From an alpha proteobacterium BAL199 (lineage in GTDB: Bacteria; Pseudomonadota; Alphaproteobacteria; Thalassobaculales; Thalassobaculaceae), in NCBI GenBank assembly GCA_000171835.1, contig ABHC01000001.1, forward strand, positions 310,001 to 374,000: a stretch of 64,000 bases of DNA, written 5' to 3'. Both the position numbers and the translations under genes were made by a program. Shown in pieces: positions 44,050 through 52,350 of this stretch (position 1 is its first letter; every line of letters begins with the position of its first letter). The notes beneath the pieces are model-generated. The model saw only the letters and a program-made list of their open reading frames with translations, was not told the DNA's origin and did not search any database.

Positions 44050-45345
44050 ATGAACATATCGGATATCGACAAGAAAAAATTGATAGACGCCTTTTCGACG
44101 CGGACCTCGTTAAACGGGAATGTGTTGAACTTCATAGGGTTGGATGAGGTTCGCGAGCGATTTCCCAGTTTGTGGGAGAACCATCGAACCCGTCTTGTTA
44201 ATACAGCAACAGCGATATTGAAACAGTTTACCGATTCAAAAACCGATATAATTCTTCCGATAGGGGCAGGAAAATTCATCGTTTTATTTACTCGTCTCGA
44301 CAGGGAAGAGGCAATACTGCGTGGTGGAATAATAAAGGCAGAGATATTGCGTCGCCTTATCGGTGACGAGGCTCTCTCCGGCCTCGATCTGCAAATTCAG
44401 TCGATGGAGCTTGATTCTGGAAGCCTGACATCAAGAGGGTTGTCGGATCTATTGTCAGGGGCGTCGGTTGGTCGCACGGATTCGACGGCGATCCCCACCT
44501 TAGGCCGTCAATTTGACCAGCCAGAACCCTCAAAAGACCTTTCGAACGTATATCGTGCGTCGATCGACGCTATCGTTTCAGACGCCCCGGTTTCGGTTGA
44601 GATTTTGGAGAAACGCTTCGGATTTGACTTGAACGTCCTCGAGTTTGCATTCCAGCCACACCTGTACGTGAAGCGAAATGTCTTCTCGGTCTTTGCGTGT
44701 TGCGCCGTACGCTACGGTGCCACCGGCGATATTCTCAAAGGCTACAATGTGCTGCCGCGCAATGTCACTTCCGAACAGATCAGTGCGCTGGATCAGATGA
44801 CATTGATGCGGGCACGGCACGGACTGGTAGATATGGCTGTTCGAAAGCGGGTGGCGGTGGTTGCAGTCCCGGTGGCGTTTGAGACGATGAGCAATCGAAG
44901 TACAGCGGTTGAGTATCTCGGATTACTGCAGAAGATCCCTTCGGACCTGCTCAACTATTTGGTTGTGAACCTTCATCGCTGCTCTACAGGGGTTCCGGAC
45001 GGCAGGTTGGCCGAGATCATCAGTCCGCTGAAGCGGTTGACACGCGCTGTGTTCGTTCGGGTTTCCTCGTCCAGACAGCCCTTGGCGTCTTTCAAAAGTG
45101 CTGGAGCGCTCGGAGTTGGCGTGGAGTTGCCGGCCTCGGCGAGCGCTGATATGGGGGCTCCGGATTTCCTCGGTCGATTTGCGGCGACCGCACGTAAACT
45201 TGGGCTTCAGACCCATGTCGAAGGGGTCGACACTCGAAAACAACTCGGTCAGTGCCGCGCCGTTGGAATTGATTACATCGCGGGCCGGGCGCTCGCTGAG
45301 TTGTCGGATTATGTCGGGCCGGTCACGAGTCCCACCACCGTCTGA
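44050..45345 (+). CDS. Degenerate EAL-like protein, hypothetical
   Basis: 431 residues. The C-terminal 250 or so follow an EAL-type pattern: FAFQPHLYVKRNVFSVFACCAVRY where EAL domains have a PVFDVRRG-like strand, ALDQMTLMRA, VVAVPVAFETM, and a late GIDYIAGRALAELSDYV that resembles the FALDDFG/G-x-D-Y-x-Q-G end of EAL domains. The EAL signature and the metal-binding acidic residues are missing, so phosphodiesterase activity is unlikely. The first 150 residues (ILPIGAGKFIVLFTRLDREEAI) may be a degenerate GGDEF-like fold. It is less GC-rich than its neighbours. Homology is suggested only by pattern. Confidence 0.55.
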   Translation: MNISDIDKKKLIDAFSTRTSLNGNVLNFIGLDEVRERFPSLWENHRTRLVNTATAILKQFTDSKTDIILPIGAGKFIVLFTRLDREEAILRGGIIKAEILRRLIGDEALSGLDLQIQSMELDSGSLTSRGLSDLLSGASVGRTDSTAIPTLGRQFDQPEPSKDLSNVYRASIDAIVSDAPVSVEILEKRFGFDLNVLEFAFQPHLYVKRNVFSVFACCAVRYGATGDILKGYNVLPRNVTSEQISALDQMTLMRARHGLVDMAVRKRVAVVAVPVAFETMSNRSTAVEYLGLLQKIPSDLLNYLVVNLHRCSTGVPDGRLAEIISPLKRLTRAVFVRVSSSRQPLASFKSAGALGVGVELPASASADMGAPDFLGRFAATARKLGLQTHVEGVDTRKQLGQCRAVGIDYIAGRALAELSDYVGPVTSPTTV

Positions 45346-45464
45346 CGAACAGCGTCGGAGATGTCTCCGTTACGTGGAAAAGCCGCACGATCTGTGATCG
45401 ATGGCGGGGGTGCGTGGGCGGTCACCTCATTGCGTCATCGGTAGCAAACTGACTTGCAAAACCG

Positions 45465-46196
45465 TCAGAGCCGGCGGGCGAACCAGATGACCCGGCCGGC
45501 GATGGTGACCTCGTCGACGGTGCGCTCGTAGTCCTGGTAGCGGGAGTTGGCGCTCTTGATCACCAGGGTCGGCGGATCGGTGTTCGGCACGTATTCGACC
45601 TGCTTGGCGACCAGCCCCAGTCCGTCGTGCAGCACGAAGATGCCGGGCGGCGAAGGGGCGACCCGCGAGGTATCGATCAGCACCTTGTCGCCGGCCGACA
45701 GTACCGGCTCCATGGAGTCGCCGTCGATCGAGATGATCTTCAGGTCGGCGGCCCGCGCCCGCAGTTCGTGACGCAGCCAGTCGACCGGGAAGTACCAGGA
45801 GTCCCCCAGCGCTTCGTATTCGGCGACCGCGCCGCCGCCGGCCGCCGCCGTCACCCGGACTTCGGGCACGGCGACCACACCCGGTTCAGTGTCCGGGTCC
45901 AGAATACGTGAATAGACCCGTGGCCGGCGTGCGGTGACCGCGTCCACCTGCCTGGCGCCGGTGGTCACCGGCATCGGCAAGCTGCCGTCGCGCAGCGCCG
46001 ACTCATCGACCCCGAGATGTGCGGCAAGCGCCCAGCGTACATCCTCCGGCAGCCGGCGCGGCGTGCCGCGGTGCACAAACTGGTGCAGGTACGCGTGGTT
46101 CTTGCCGCAGGCCAGCGACGCCTTTTTCAGGTCGGTGGGCGGATCACGGTGAGCGACCAACTCCAGCAGACGGCGACGAATCGGGTCGAGTTTCAT
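45465..46196 (-). CDS. Prophage repressor, HTH plus S24 peptidase
   Basis: 243 residues. The N-terminal helical region (about 1-75, SLACGKNHAYLHQFVHRGTPRRL) is a likely DNA-binding domain. The C-terminal S24/LexA domain has the catalytic Ser in SIDGDSMEPVLSAGD and Lys in LVAKQVEYV, and a possible Ala-Gly cleavage site in VTAAAGGG. This is the CI/LexA design: RecA-stimulated self-cleavage would lift repression. It is divergent from the early genes across an AT-rich operator region and marks the left side of the prophage. Confidence 0.88.
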   Translation of the reverse strand: MKLDPIRRRLLELVAHRDPPTDLKKASLACGKNHAYLHQFVHRGTPRRLPEDVRWALAAHLGVDESALRDGSLPMPVTTGARQVDAVTARRPRVYSRILDPDTEPGVVAVPEVRVTAAAGGGAVAEYEALGDSWYFPVDWLRHELRARAADLKIISIDGDSMEPVLSAGDKVLIDTSRVAPSPPGIFVLHDGLGLVAKQVEYVPNTDPPTLVIKSANSRYQDYERTVDEVTIAGRVIWFARRL

Positions 46197-46202
46197 ATCG
46201 GT

Positions 46203-46256
46203 GAATGTAATCCGATTGAAGAGGAAAATAAATCAATAAAAATCCTATTTACATTC
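46203..46256. promoter_or_regulatory. Prophage operator region
   Basis: GAATGTAA (46203-46210) and TTTACATTC (46248-46256) are inverted copies 37 bases apart in the AT-rich gap between the repressor and the divergent early genes. This is the expected place for repressor operators controlling both directions. Assignment to the repressor is inferred. Confidence 0.5.
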
Positions 46257-46349
46257 GATTTCCGACTCAATACCGTTCGGTAGTTTCCTATTATCAGGCT
46301 ATCGGCCCGATGTTCGGCGCTGAAACGGCCTTGCCTTGAGGAGAATCCC

Positions 46350-46745
46350 ATGGCCCTTGCTCCCGGTTTGACGATCCGAACCCTGGTGCGCCCAGGCGGC
46401 CGACTTACGACGGTCGTCGTGCGGCGGCCCCGAAAGGTCGTGACAAAGCCCGAGCCGGCGGTTGCCCGTCGGGTCGACATGCCGTCGATTAACCAAGAAC
46501 CCTGTTGCGCTGCAGGGGTTCCGCTCAGCGGCGGCGCCCCGCATCAGTCCCGGTTTTCCCTTCCGATCGTCCGGGCGCTGGCCGCACTCGGCTCGCGTGT
46601 TCGGTCGACCCGCTGCGATGACGTTCTGCTGGATGGTCGCCGGGTGCCGCTGGTTCGGATCGTGGCGGAGGCCAACCGATGCCTGGAGGCGGCCGGTCGT
46701 CGGCCGATCGTGTATCCGGGGCTTCCCGGTGCAGGAGGGCGGTGA
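46350..46745 (+). CDS. Phage early protein, unrecognised
   Basis: 131 residues with a TGAGGAGAAT ribosome site, so translation is well supported. It is basic, with a short C-terminal segment PIVRALAALGSRVRSTRCDDVLLDGRRVPLVRIVAEANR that could be a small DNA-binding fold. It is the first gene right of the repressor and probably an early regulator. Its stop overlaps the next start (TGATG). Confidence 0.65.
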   Translation: MALAPGLTIRTLVRPGGRLTTVVVRRPRKVVTKPEPAVARRVDMPSINQEPCCAAGVPLSGGAPHQSRFSLPIVRALAALGSRVRSTRCDDVLLDGRRVPLVRIVAEANRCLEAAGRRPIVYPGLPGAGGR

Positions 46746-47140
46746 TGGCCGGGATCGGGCGGGATGTCTCGGATGGCCTCGATATCCGGTCGGCGCTTGA
46801 AGCGGCGGCGGAGACGTTGCGGCGGCTGCCGGCGGGCCTGCGCCGGCCGCGGTTGACCTCGTGGCCGGAAGTGGTGCGCGACAGCTCGAGCCTGCTGGCG
46901 CCCTCGGCCGAAGGTCGCTCGCGGCCGGCAGCCCCAACGCCGGGCGCGATCGACCGGATGGACCAGGCGTTGCTGTGGCTGCTGGCCTGCGACGGCGAGG
47001 CGAGGCGCCTGGTGTGGGCGCGGGCCTGCCGGGTGCCGTGGCGCAAGTTGGAGGATCTTGACGGCCGCAGCCACGTCACGTTGCGGAAAATCGTTGCCCG
47101 CGGACACGATCAGATACGACGGCATTTAGCAGAATCGTAA
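46745..47140 (+). CDS. DUF6362-like phage protein
   Basis: 131 residues. The C-terminal half reads ALLWLLACDGEARRLVWARACRVPWRKLEDLDGRSHVTLRKIVARGHDQIRRHL, which matches the DUF6362 pattern of small helix-turn-helix-like proteins beside phage terminases. It may be a late-gene activator or sigma-like factor; this is inferred. It overlaps the previous gene by one base. Confidence 0.65.
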   Translation: MAGIGRDVSDGLDIRSALEAAAETLRRLPAGLRRPRLTSWPEVVRDSSSLLAPSAEGRSRPAAPTPGAIDRMDQALLWLLACDGEARRLVWARACRVPWRKLEDLDGRSHVTLRKIVARGHDQIRRHLAES

Positions 47141-47352
47141 AAAAATTAACGATGAGAGGAAAAATACGCTTTACAGAATTTATAAAACCGACTAGAACAT
47201 GCCTTACCGTCGGGGTGCTGTGCCGCACCCCACCGCATCGACCCTCTCCCTCAGCCTGGTTTCGAGTGAAGCGCCTTCGGTTACGCCGGAGTCGCTTTTG
47301 CATGGGCGCAGGGCGGGGTTCAGTGAAATGTCATTCGTCATGGAGGCCCCCT
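47141..47352. other. Gap between DUF6362-like gene and terminase
   Basis: About 210 bases. The first 60 are AT-rich. A 7-bp hairpin, GGGGTGC with GCACCCC around a six-base loop, lies at 47212-47231 with no T-run after it. It probably holds the late promoter, but no hexamers stand out. Confidence 0.45.
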
Positions 47353-47820
47353 ATGGCCGTGCAACGCTGGACGTCGCGGCGGCGGGCGGCGTTTTTGAAG
47401 GCGCTGACCGATACCGGTAACGTTTCGGCCGCTGCGCGCGCCGCCAAGGCGTCGCGGTCGCGGGCCTATCAACTCAAGGCCGCTGATCCGGAATTCGCTG
47501 CCGAGTGGACCGACGCGCTGGAGACCGCGATCGATTCCCTGGATGCCGAAGCACGGCGACGGGCGTTGGACGGGGTCGAGACCCCGCATTTTCACCAAGG
47601 CCGGGTCGCCGGCACGGTACGCAAATACTCCGACTCACTGCTCATGTTCCTCCTGCGCGCCCACCGGCCGGAGCGGTACCGCGACCGCGCGGCGGGCGGA
47701 TCGGAAGCCGATGCCGACACCGACGACACCTTCGCCGAGGCTCGCGAGACCCTCGCGGCCCGCCTTGCGCGCCTGGATGACGAGTTTGAGCCCGACGGAG
47801 CGGACGAAGATCCTGAATGA
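47353..47820 (+). CDS. Terminase small subunit-like protein
   Basis: 155 residues. The N-terminal part, WTSRRRAAFLKALTDTGNVSAAARAAKASRSRAYQLKAADPEFA, is a helix-turn-helix of the type found in terminase small subunits, which recognise the packaging site. Then LLMFLLRAHRPERYRDR, also typical, and an acidic tail. The start has GGAGG seven bases upstream. Its last 44 bases overlap the large-subunit gene, the usual arrangement. Confidence 0.85.
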   Translation: MAVQRWTSRRRAAFLKALTDTGNVSAAARAAKASRSRAYQLKAADPEFAAEWTDALETAIDSLDAEARRRALDGVETPHFHQGRVAGTVRKYSDSLLMFLLRAHRPERYRDRAAGGSEADADTDDTFAEARETLAARLARLDDEFEPDGADEDPE

Positions 47821-49054
47821 GTTGACCGGCCGGGAGGCGGCGGTCCTGCTGCACGACTGGCCGTTCTGGGCTCGACCGAAGCAGTTGCCCCCAGCCGGGG
47901 ACTGGCGGGTCTGGCTGATCCTGGCCGGACGTGGTTTCGGCAAGACCCGAACCGGTGCCGAGTGGGTGCGGGGGCTGGCCGAATCCGGGCGGGCCAGGCG
48001 CATCGCCCTGGTCGCGGAGACGGCCGCCGATGCCCGCGACGTGATGATCGAAGGAGAGAGCGGGTTGCTGGCCTGTTGTGCGCCGTGGGGACGGCCGAAG
48101 TACGAGCCGTCGAAGCGGCGGGTGACCTGGCCGAACGGCGCGATTGCCACCAGCTTCTCGGCCGACGACCCCGACCAGTTGCGCGGGCCACAGTTCGACG
48201 CGGCCTGGGCTGATGAGATCGCGAAATGGCGCTATGAAGCGGCGTGGGACAATCTAATGCTCGGGCTGCGCCTCGGTGCCGATCCGCGCTGTGTGGCGAC
48301 GACCACGCCGAAGCCGAGGGCATGGCTGGCCCGACTGATGGCGGACCCTGGTACGGTGGTGACGCGTGGAGCGACCCGGGAGAATGCCGGCAACCTGGCG
48401 CCGGGTTTCCTGGACCAGATCCTGGCCCGCTACGCCGGCACCCGGCTTGGCCGGCAGGAGATCGACGGCGAGTTTCTGACCGAGATACCGGGCGCGCTGT
48501 GGACCCGGACGCTGATCGAGGGGGCCCGTGCCCTGCCGGGTGCGGTGCCGGGCCTGGCGCGCATCATCGTCGCGGTCGATCCGGCGGTCACGTCCGGCTC
48601 GGACAGCGACGAAACCGGCATTGTCGTCGCCGGTGTCGATGGCGAAGGGCGGTTCTGGGTGCTGGAGGATTTGTCCGGCCGGATGTCGCCGGATCTGTGG
48701 GCACGCCGGTCCGCCGACGCCTATCGGCGGCATCATGCGGATGCGGTGGTCTGCGAGGTGAACCAGGGTGGCGATCTGGTGGTCGCCACCCTGCGGACAG
48801 TCGACGGGTCGCTGCCGGTCCGCGCGGTGCGCGCAACGCGGGGCAAGCGCCTGCGGGCCGAGCCGGTGGCGGCGCTCTACGAACAGGGCCGGGTGCGGCA
48901 TGCCGGACCGTTTCCGGAGTTGGAGGATCAGATGGCCGGCTTCACCGGCGCGTCAGGCGATGCGTCTCCCGACCGGCTCGACGCTCTGGTCTGGGCGCTG
49001 ACCGATCTGGCGTTCGACCGTCCACCGGCGCGCAGCCGAGAATTCCTGGTGTGA
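47777..49054 (+). CDS. Phage terminase large subunit
   Basis: 425 residues. The packaging ATPase has a Walker A-like AGRGFGKTRTGAEWV at about 50-64, a Walker B-like region AAWADEIAKW, and a coupling motif ATTTPKP. The C-terminal nuclease domain has IIVAVDPAVTSGSDSDETGIVV and DALVWALTDL. It resembles the large terminases of alphaproteobacterial siphoviruses and gene transfer agents. The ATG at 47777 lies inside the small-subunit gene in another frame. Confidence 0.93.
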   Translation: MTSLSPTERTKILNELTGREAAVLLHDWPFWARPKQLPPAGDWRVWLILAGRGFGKTRTGAEWVRGLAESGRARRIALVAETAADARDVMIEGESGLLACCAPWGRPKYEPSKRRVTWPNGAIATSFSADDPDQLRGPQFDAAWADEIAKWRYEAAWDNLMLGLRLGADPRCVATTTPKPRAWLARLMADPGTVVTRGATRENAGNLAPGFLDQILARYAGTRLGRQEIDGEFLTEIPGALWTRTLIEGARALPGAVPGLARIIVAVDPAVTSGSDSDETGIVVAGVDGEGRFWVLEDLSGRMSPDLWARRSADAYRRHHADAVVCEVNQGGDLVVATLRTVDGSLPVRAVRATRGKRLRAEPVAALYEQGRVRHAGPFPELEDQMAGFTGASGDASPDRLDALVWALTDLAFDRPPARSREFLV

Positions 49055-49082
49055 TCGCCCCTACATCGTATCGGAGGCTGTC

Positions 49083-49481
49083 ATGAGGCATGCGGAAGCC
49101 CGCGCCGAGATCGAGACGCGGTTCGCAGCCGTGTGGACCGCGACACCGGTCGCGTTCGAGAACGTGGCGTTCGAGCCGCCGGCCGATGGATCGGCCTGGG
49201 TTCGGCTGACGGTAGTGAACGGTGGCAGTCAACTCGCGTCGATCGGCGGGCCGCCACGCCGCTTCCGATCGTGGGGCCGGGTAGTGCTGGACATCACCTC
49301 AGCAGCGGGAACGGGCAGCCGGTCTGCGGTCGAACTCGCCGACCAGGCGATCGACCTGTTTGCAGCGTGGCCGGTCTCGGAGCTGGTGCTCTTCCCGGGG
49401 GCGCTGGAGCCCTCGGTCCAGCTTGCCGACACCTACCGGACGACGGTCGCGGTCCCGTTCCGCCATGACGATCTGCGCTAG
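49083..49481 (+). CDS. Tail terminator-like protein
   Basis: 132 residues. An N-terminal helix (HAEARAEIETRFAAVW) is followed by a beta-rich body (WVRLTVVNGGSQLASIG, RSWGRVVLDITSAAGTGSRSAVELADQAIDLF) and a final YRTTVAVPFRHDDL strand. This is the layout of phage tail terminators (gpU/DUF4128-like), which cap the tail tube. Such genes normally sit between the head adaptors and the tail tube gene; here it directly follows the terminase, far from the tube gene at 57923. Confidence 0.65.
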   Translation: MRHAEARAEIETRFAAVWTATPVAFENVAFEPPADGSAWVRLTVVNGGSQLASIGGPPRRFRSWGRVVLDITSAAGTGSRSAVELADQAIDLFAAWPVSELVLFPGALEPSVQLADTYRTTVAVPFRHDDLR

Positions 49482-49531
49482 CCGGCGGATTTCCGCTCCG
49501 GTCTTTTCATAGCCGTCGGAGAGGTTGCATC

Positions 49532-50185
49532 ATGGCGATACAGCTTATGGGCGAGGTCGGGCGATCCGGCCAGCCGGAGGATGTGGCGGTCGTGCAGGCA
49601 CTGCTGGCGAACATCAAGGGCGCGAACGGGCGGGCGTTTTGGAACGCAGGGATCGATGGCCGCGCAAGCGACGCGCTGGCTGCCGCAATCGAAGCCTGTC
49701 AACGATTCTGGAGCCCGGCGCTGGTCGATCAGGGATCGTCGGAGAAGGCCGGCGTGGTACGTCCCGGATCGCGCACCCTGCAGGCGTTTGAGGCGATGGC
49801 GCCTCGGAACTTCGACGGGTTGCGGGCTGCCACGACGACGGCCCCGATCGTGCTCTATGCGACCGACGACCCGCGCGGTCGGGCGGGGCGGAGTCAGGCG
49901 ACTCCCGCCAAGCTGCCCAGCGCCATGACCGCCGGGCTGTCGGCGATCCAGCAAGGTCAGGCCTTACTCGCCGAACGAAAGGGCCTCGCGGTCGTGGTTC
50001 TGAGGGCCGGGCTGGCTGGCGACCGCTGGGGCTTCCGAGTCGGTCTGGAGGGGCTGACGGTGGTCGCAGCCGATGGACAGTGGCGGCCGGCTAACGATCA
50101 TCCGGACGCGGTGCCGGGTGCGATTTGGCGGTTGGTCGATGCAGAGTTTGGTGTTTTTTTGAGCCGGGTGGGGGCGGGGACATGA
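49532..50185 (+). CDS. Unknown protein with possible peptidoglycan-binding domain
   Basis: 217 residues. The first 65 (GRSGQPEDVAVVQALLANIKG, then NAGIDGRASDALAAAIEACQRFW) follow the pattern of a PG_binding_1 domain, where a VQ-LL helix and an IDG...T..A...FQ helix are standard. The rest is not recognised: a helical middle and a beta-rich end with WGFRVGLEGLTVVAADGQW. No lysozyme or amidase motif is visible. There is no signal peptide. It is the first gene of the cassette between the terminase and the portal. Its TGA overlaps the ATG of the next small gene. Confidence 0.55.
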   Translation: MAIQLMGEVGRSGQPEDVAVVQALLANIKGANGRAFWNAGIDGRASDALAAAIEACQRFWSPALVDQGSSEKAGVVRPGSRTLQAFEAMAPRNFDGLRAATTTAPIVLYATDDPRGRAGRSQATPAKLPSAMTAGLSAIQQGQALLAERKGLAVVVLRAGLAGDRWGFRVGLEGLTVVAADGQWRPANDHPDAVPGAIWRLVDAEFGVFLSRVGAGT

Positions 50186-50313
50186 TTGGCCCCGGCGTGT
50201 ACAGAAGCCGGACGCCGCTCGCCTCCCTAGTGGTGGGAATCAGACAGATGAAACCCGTGCATCAGCAAACGCATGGCGGAAATCTGCCGATCCAGACGGA
50301 CTCACCCGTTTGA
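50182..50313 (+). CDS. Small unrecognised protein
   Basis: 43 residues (IGPGVYRSRTPLASLVVGIR...). It overlaps the stop of the preceding gene by ATGA, which is the main support. Composition is unremarkable and there are no motifs. It may be a real coupled peptide or chance. Confidence 0.35.
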   Translation: MIGPGVYRSRTPLASLVVGIRQMKPVHQQTHGGNLPIQTDSPV

Positions 50314-50346
50314 TTTTCACCACTAGCTCACGACCTCGACGAGGCG

Positions 50347-51342
50347 GTGTTCCCTCGGATGGAGGTTCCCAGACCGGCACGCTACGAGACCGCCAGGGCG
50401 GCGGCGGCCGTGCTGAGGTCGATCAACCGGTCTGAAGTGGTGTCTGACACGCAACGCGATGAGGTGCGCCAACTCATCGCGATCGTGAAGGCCGACGAGC
50501 CGACGACAGCCAGGTTGCTCGAGGAACGCTGGCGGGTCATGCAATACGGCTTCACGCCAGCAACGCTGCAGTACGCCACCAACGAACAGATCCGCGATTT
50601 TCTGAAGGACAAGGGCGAACTCGACGATTGGCTGAAGGCAGCGGGCTTATTGGCCCAAGTCGTCGATGTCGCCTATGGCGGGCCGAGTGCGTGGGTGGCG
50701 GCGCTGGCGGACGTCCTGGTGGATGGCGCGGAGGAGAATGCAAGACGGCTGTACGAGACGCGGCTGAAGGCAGCGGCGGACCGAGGGGTGACCGTCGCCG
50801 GGCAGTCAGTCGCACCGGGTCGAACCCGGCAGGTGCATCTGTTTGAGTTGTTCCAGGTCACCGAACCGGAACTCCCCCGTCGCTACCCGACCCGGTTTGG
50901 CCCGGGCGCCGGATCGCGGGACCAGTGGATCGACCGGTTGCTTGACCTGATGGAGCGTGTTGTGGCGGACAAGGCCGATGTCGCAGCGCTTGGCCGGGAG
51001 ATCGACCGGGACTGGCTGCTCGACGAGAGCGGGGCGCCGATCGCCGACTATGTTGCCCTGAAGCTTCGTCGATCCCTGACGCTGGTTATGCAGACGACCG
51101 ACCCGACCAATGCCCGCTTCCGATCCGATCCGGTGCTGGCGGCCTACGCCAGCCGGCTGGCGGCGATCAAGGGCATAAAGGATCTGGTGGGAGTCCTCAC
51201 CTTGCTGCATTCCAGTACCAAGGTGGCCAGCACCAAGAAACCGGAGTTTTGGGCGTCTTGGCTCAAATGGGCTGCTGACGGAAACAAAGCAGCCATTGCA
51301 ACGGGCAGGGAAGAACTCATGCAAAGGCAGAACGCGCTGTGA
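50347..51342 (+). CDS. Unknown soluble 331-residue protein
   Basis: Mainly helical and charged, with no signal peptide or membrane segment. Visible stretches: RLLEERWRVMQYGFTPATLQ, ATNEQIRDFLKDKGELDDWLKAAGLL, AWVAALADVLVDGAEENARRLYETRL and a C-terminal ASRLAAIKGIKDLVGVLTLLH. No family or catalytic motif is recognised. The GTG at 50347 is the start used, with GACGAGG just before it; ATG 50359 is an alternative. Its TGA overlaps the GTG start of the membrane protein gene (GTGA), so they are coupled. Confidence 0.65.
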   Translation: MFPRMEVPRPARYETARAAAAVLRSINRSEVVSDTQRDEVRQLIAIVKADEPTTARLLEERWRVMQYGFTPATLQYATNEQIRDFLKDKGELDDWLKAAGLLAQVVDVAYGGPSAWVAALADVLVDGAEENARRLYETRLKAAADRGVTVAGQSVAPGRTRQVHLFELFQVTEPELPRRYPTRFGPGAGSRDQWIDRLLDLMERVVADKADVAALGREIDRDWLLDESGAPIADYVALKLRRSLTLVMQTTDPTNARFRSDPVLAAYASRLAAIKGIKDLVGVLTLLHSSTKVASTKKPEFWASWLKWAADGNKAAIATGREELMQRQNAL

Positions 51343-51902
51343 TTGCTCCGCGCACCGTGTTCGAGGATCTGCTGGCGAATGTCAGCCGGGACAATATCAC
51401 AGTCTGGGCGACGGTTGTCGTGGTCTACTGGCACGTGATGCTTGTACTCACCCAGAACATCGTCGGCTCGTACGCACTGGTCATTCGCCGCGAGAGGAAC
51501 CTGACTCGAACGCAGGGAATCATCACATTGGCGTGCACATTCCACTGCATCATGGCGATCTCTGTCGTTGTGAGCTGGATAGTATTCAGTCATAGGGCGG
51601 TGCTTGGCGATGTGGGCTGGTTGATTCCAGTTTCGACCGTGGCATTCATTCTATCGTGCATCTACACCACTTGGCGCCTTGGTCGGTGGCCAGGATTTTC
51701 GCTTCGGCAGTATCGGCGATTGTCTCTACCCAATTTTGCTATTTTCAATGTTCGATGGTGGCCGTTCGCCTATTCTCGGGCGCACCTTGAGCGTTATGAG
51801 CGCCTTCGGGCTCGGCGGCTCGGAAAGCCGCATGCGCCGCGACGGCGGTTGCCCGACGATACCGAACCGCCGACTCTAGGCGGGCGTGTGCTGCTGCCCT
51901 GA
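51339..51902 (+). CDS. Three-helix membrane protein, tandem paralogue 1
   Basis: 187 residues. Predicted helices at about 22-45 (TVVVVYWHVMLVLTQNIVGSYALV), 58-80 (IITLACTFHCIMAISVVVSWIVF) and 90-112 (WLIPVSTVAFILSCIYTTW), then a basic Arg-rich cytoplasmic-type tail (RYERLRARRLGK). It shares the order NIVGSYALVxxxR, helix 2, and W-x-x-P helix 3 ending TWRLGRWP with the next gene, so the two arose by duplication. GTG start coupled to the previous gene. It could be a holin-like, exclusion or partner membrane protein. Confidence 0.65.
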   Translation: MIAPRTVFEDLLANVSRDNITVWATVVVVYWHVMLVLTQNIVGSYALVIRRERNLTRTQGIITLACTFHCIMAISVVVSWIVFSHRAVLGDVGWLIPVSTVAFILSCIYTTWRLGRWPGFSLRQYRRLSLPNFAIFNVRWWPFAYSRAHLERYERLRARRLGKPHAPRRRLPDDTEPPTLGGRVLLP

Positions 51903-51928
51903 TCTCGGAAACCGACGAGTACGGTGCG

Positions 51929-52309
51929 ATGTTCTTTGCAGTTCTGAGCTGTCTTGCGATGTTGGGGCTCGACGTGGTGATCGGCAACTACGTGCTCGTG
52001 GTCAAGGCCCGAGACCGTCTCAGCCCCATCGATGCGCGCTCGCTCCATACAATCACGGTGTTCATCTGGGCGGCTCTCGGATTCGGCGTGGTCTGCCTGA
52101 TCAATTTGGCCCGAGAGGAACCGCCGGAACCCGCCTGGTGGCTGCCGCTGGGAATATGGGCGGCCGTCCCGATGGCCGTCGCCTATACGTGGTGGCGTCT
52201 CGGTCACTGGCCGATTCGGATCTTCGTTCTTCCGTTCCTGTTCGGCATGCCGTGGGATCCAAACGATCCAACCGAGCCGGAGAACCGGCGCCGGCGTCCA
52301 CCGGAATAG
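51929..52309 (+). CDS. Three-helix membrane protein, tandem paralogue 2
   Basis: 126 residues. Helices at about 1-25 (FFAVLSCLAMLGLDVVIGNYVLVV), 42-62 (TITVFIWAALGFGVVCLINL) and 72-95 (WWLPLGIWAAVPMAVAYTWW), then WRLGHWPIRIFVLPFLFGMPW and a short Arg/Pro tail. VIGNYVLVVKAR and YTWWRLGHWP mirror NIVGSYALVIRR and YTTWRLGRWP of the upstream gene. It starts 26 bases after that gene and has no strong ribosome site, so it may depend on upstream translation. Confidence 0.65.
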   Translation: MFFAVLSCLAMLGLDVVIGNYVLVVKARDRLSPIDARSLHTITVFIWAALGFGVVCLINLAREEPPEPAWWLPLGIWAAVPMAVAYTWWRLGHWPIRIFVLPFLFGMPWDPNDPTEPENRRRRPPE

Positions 52310-52350
52310 GAACGAGTTGGTGTCAACCGGACCGGTAGGGGAGGTTGGCA

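Noticed and set aside
45449-45468. tRNA-like arm CTGAC...GTCAG near the prophage boundary, as an attachment site
   Set aside because: The loop is too long for an anticodon arm and no acceptor or T arm was found. No second copy was located for an att pair.
47212-47231. GGGGTGC/GCACCCC hairpin as a terminator
   Set aside because: No T-run follows and the stem is short; kept only as a note in the gap entry.
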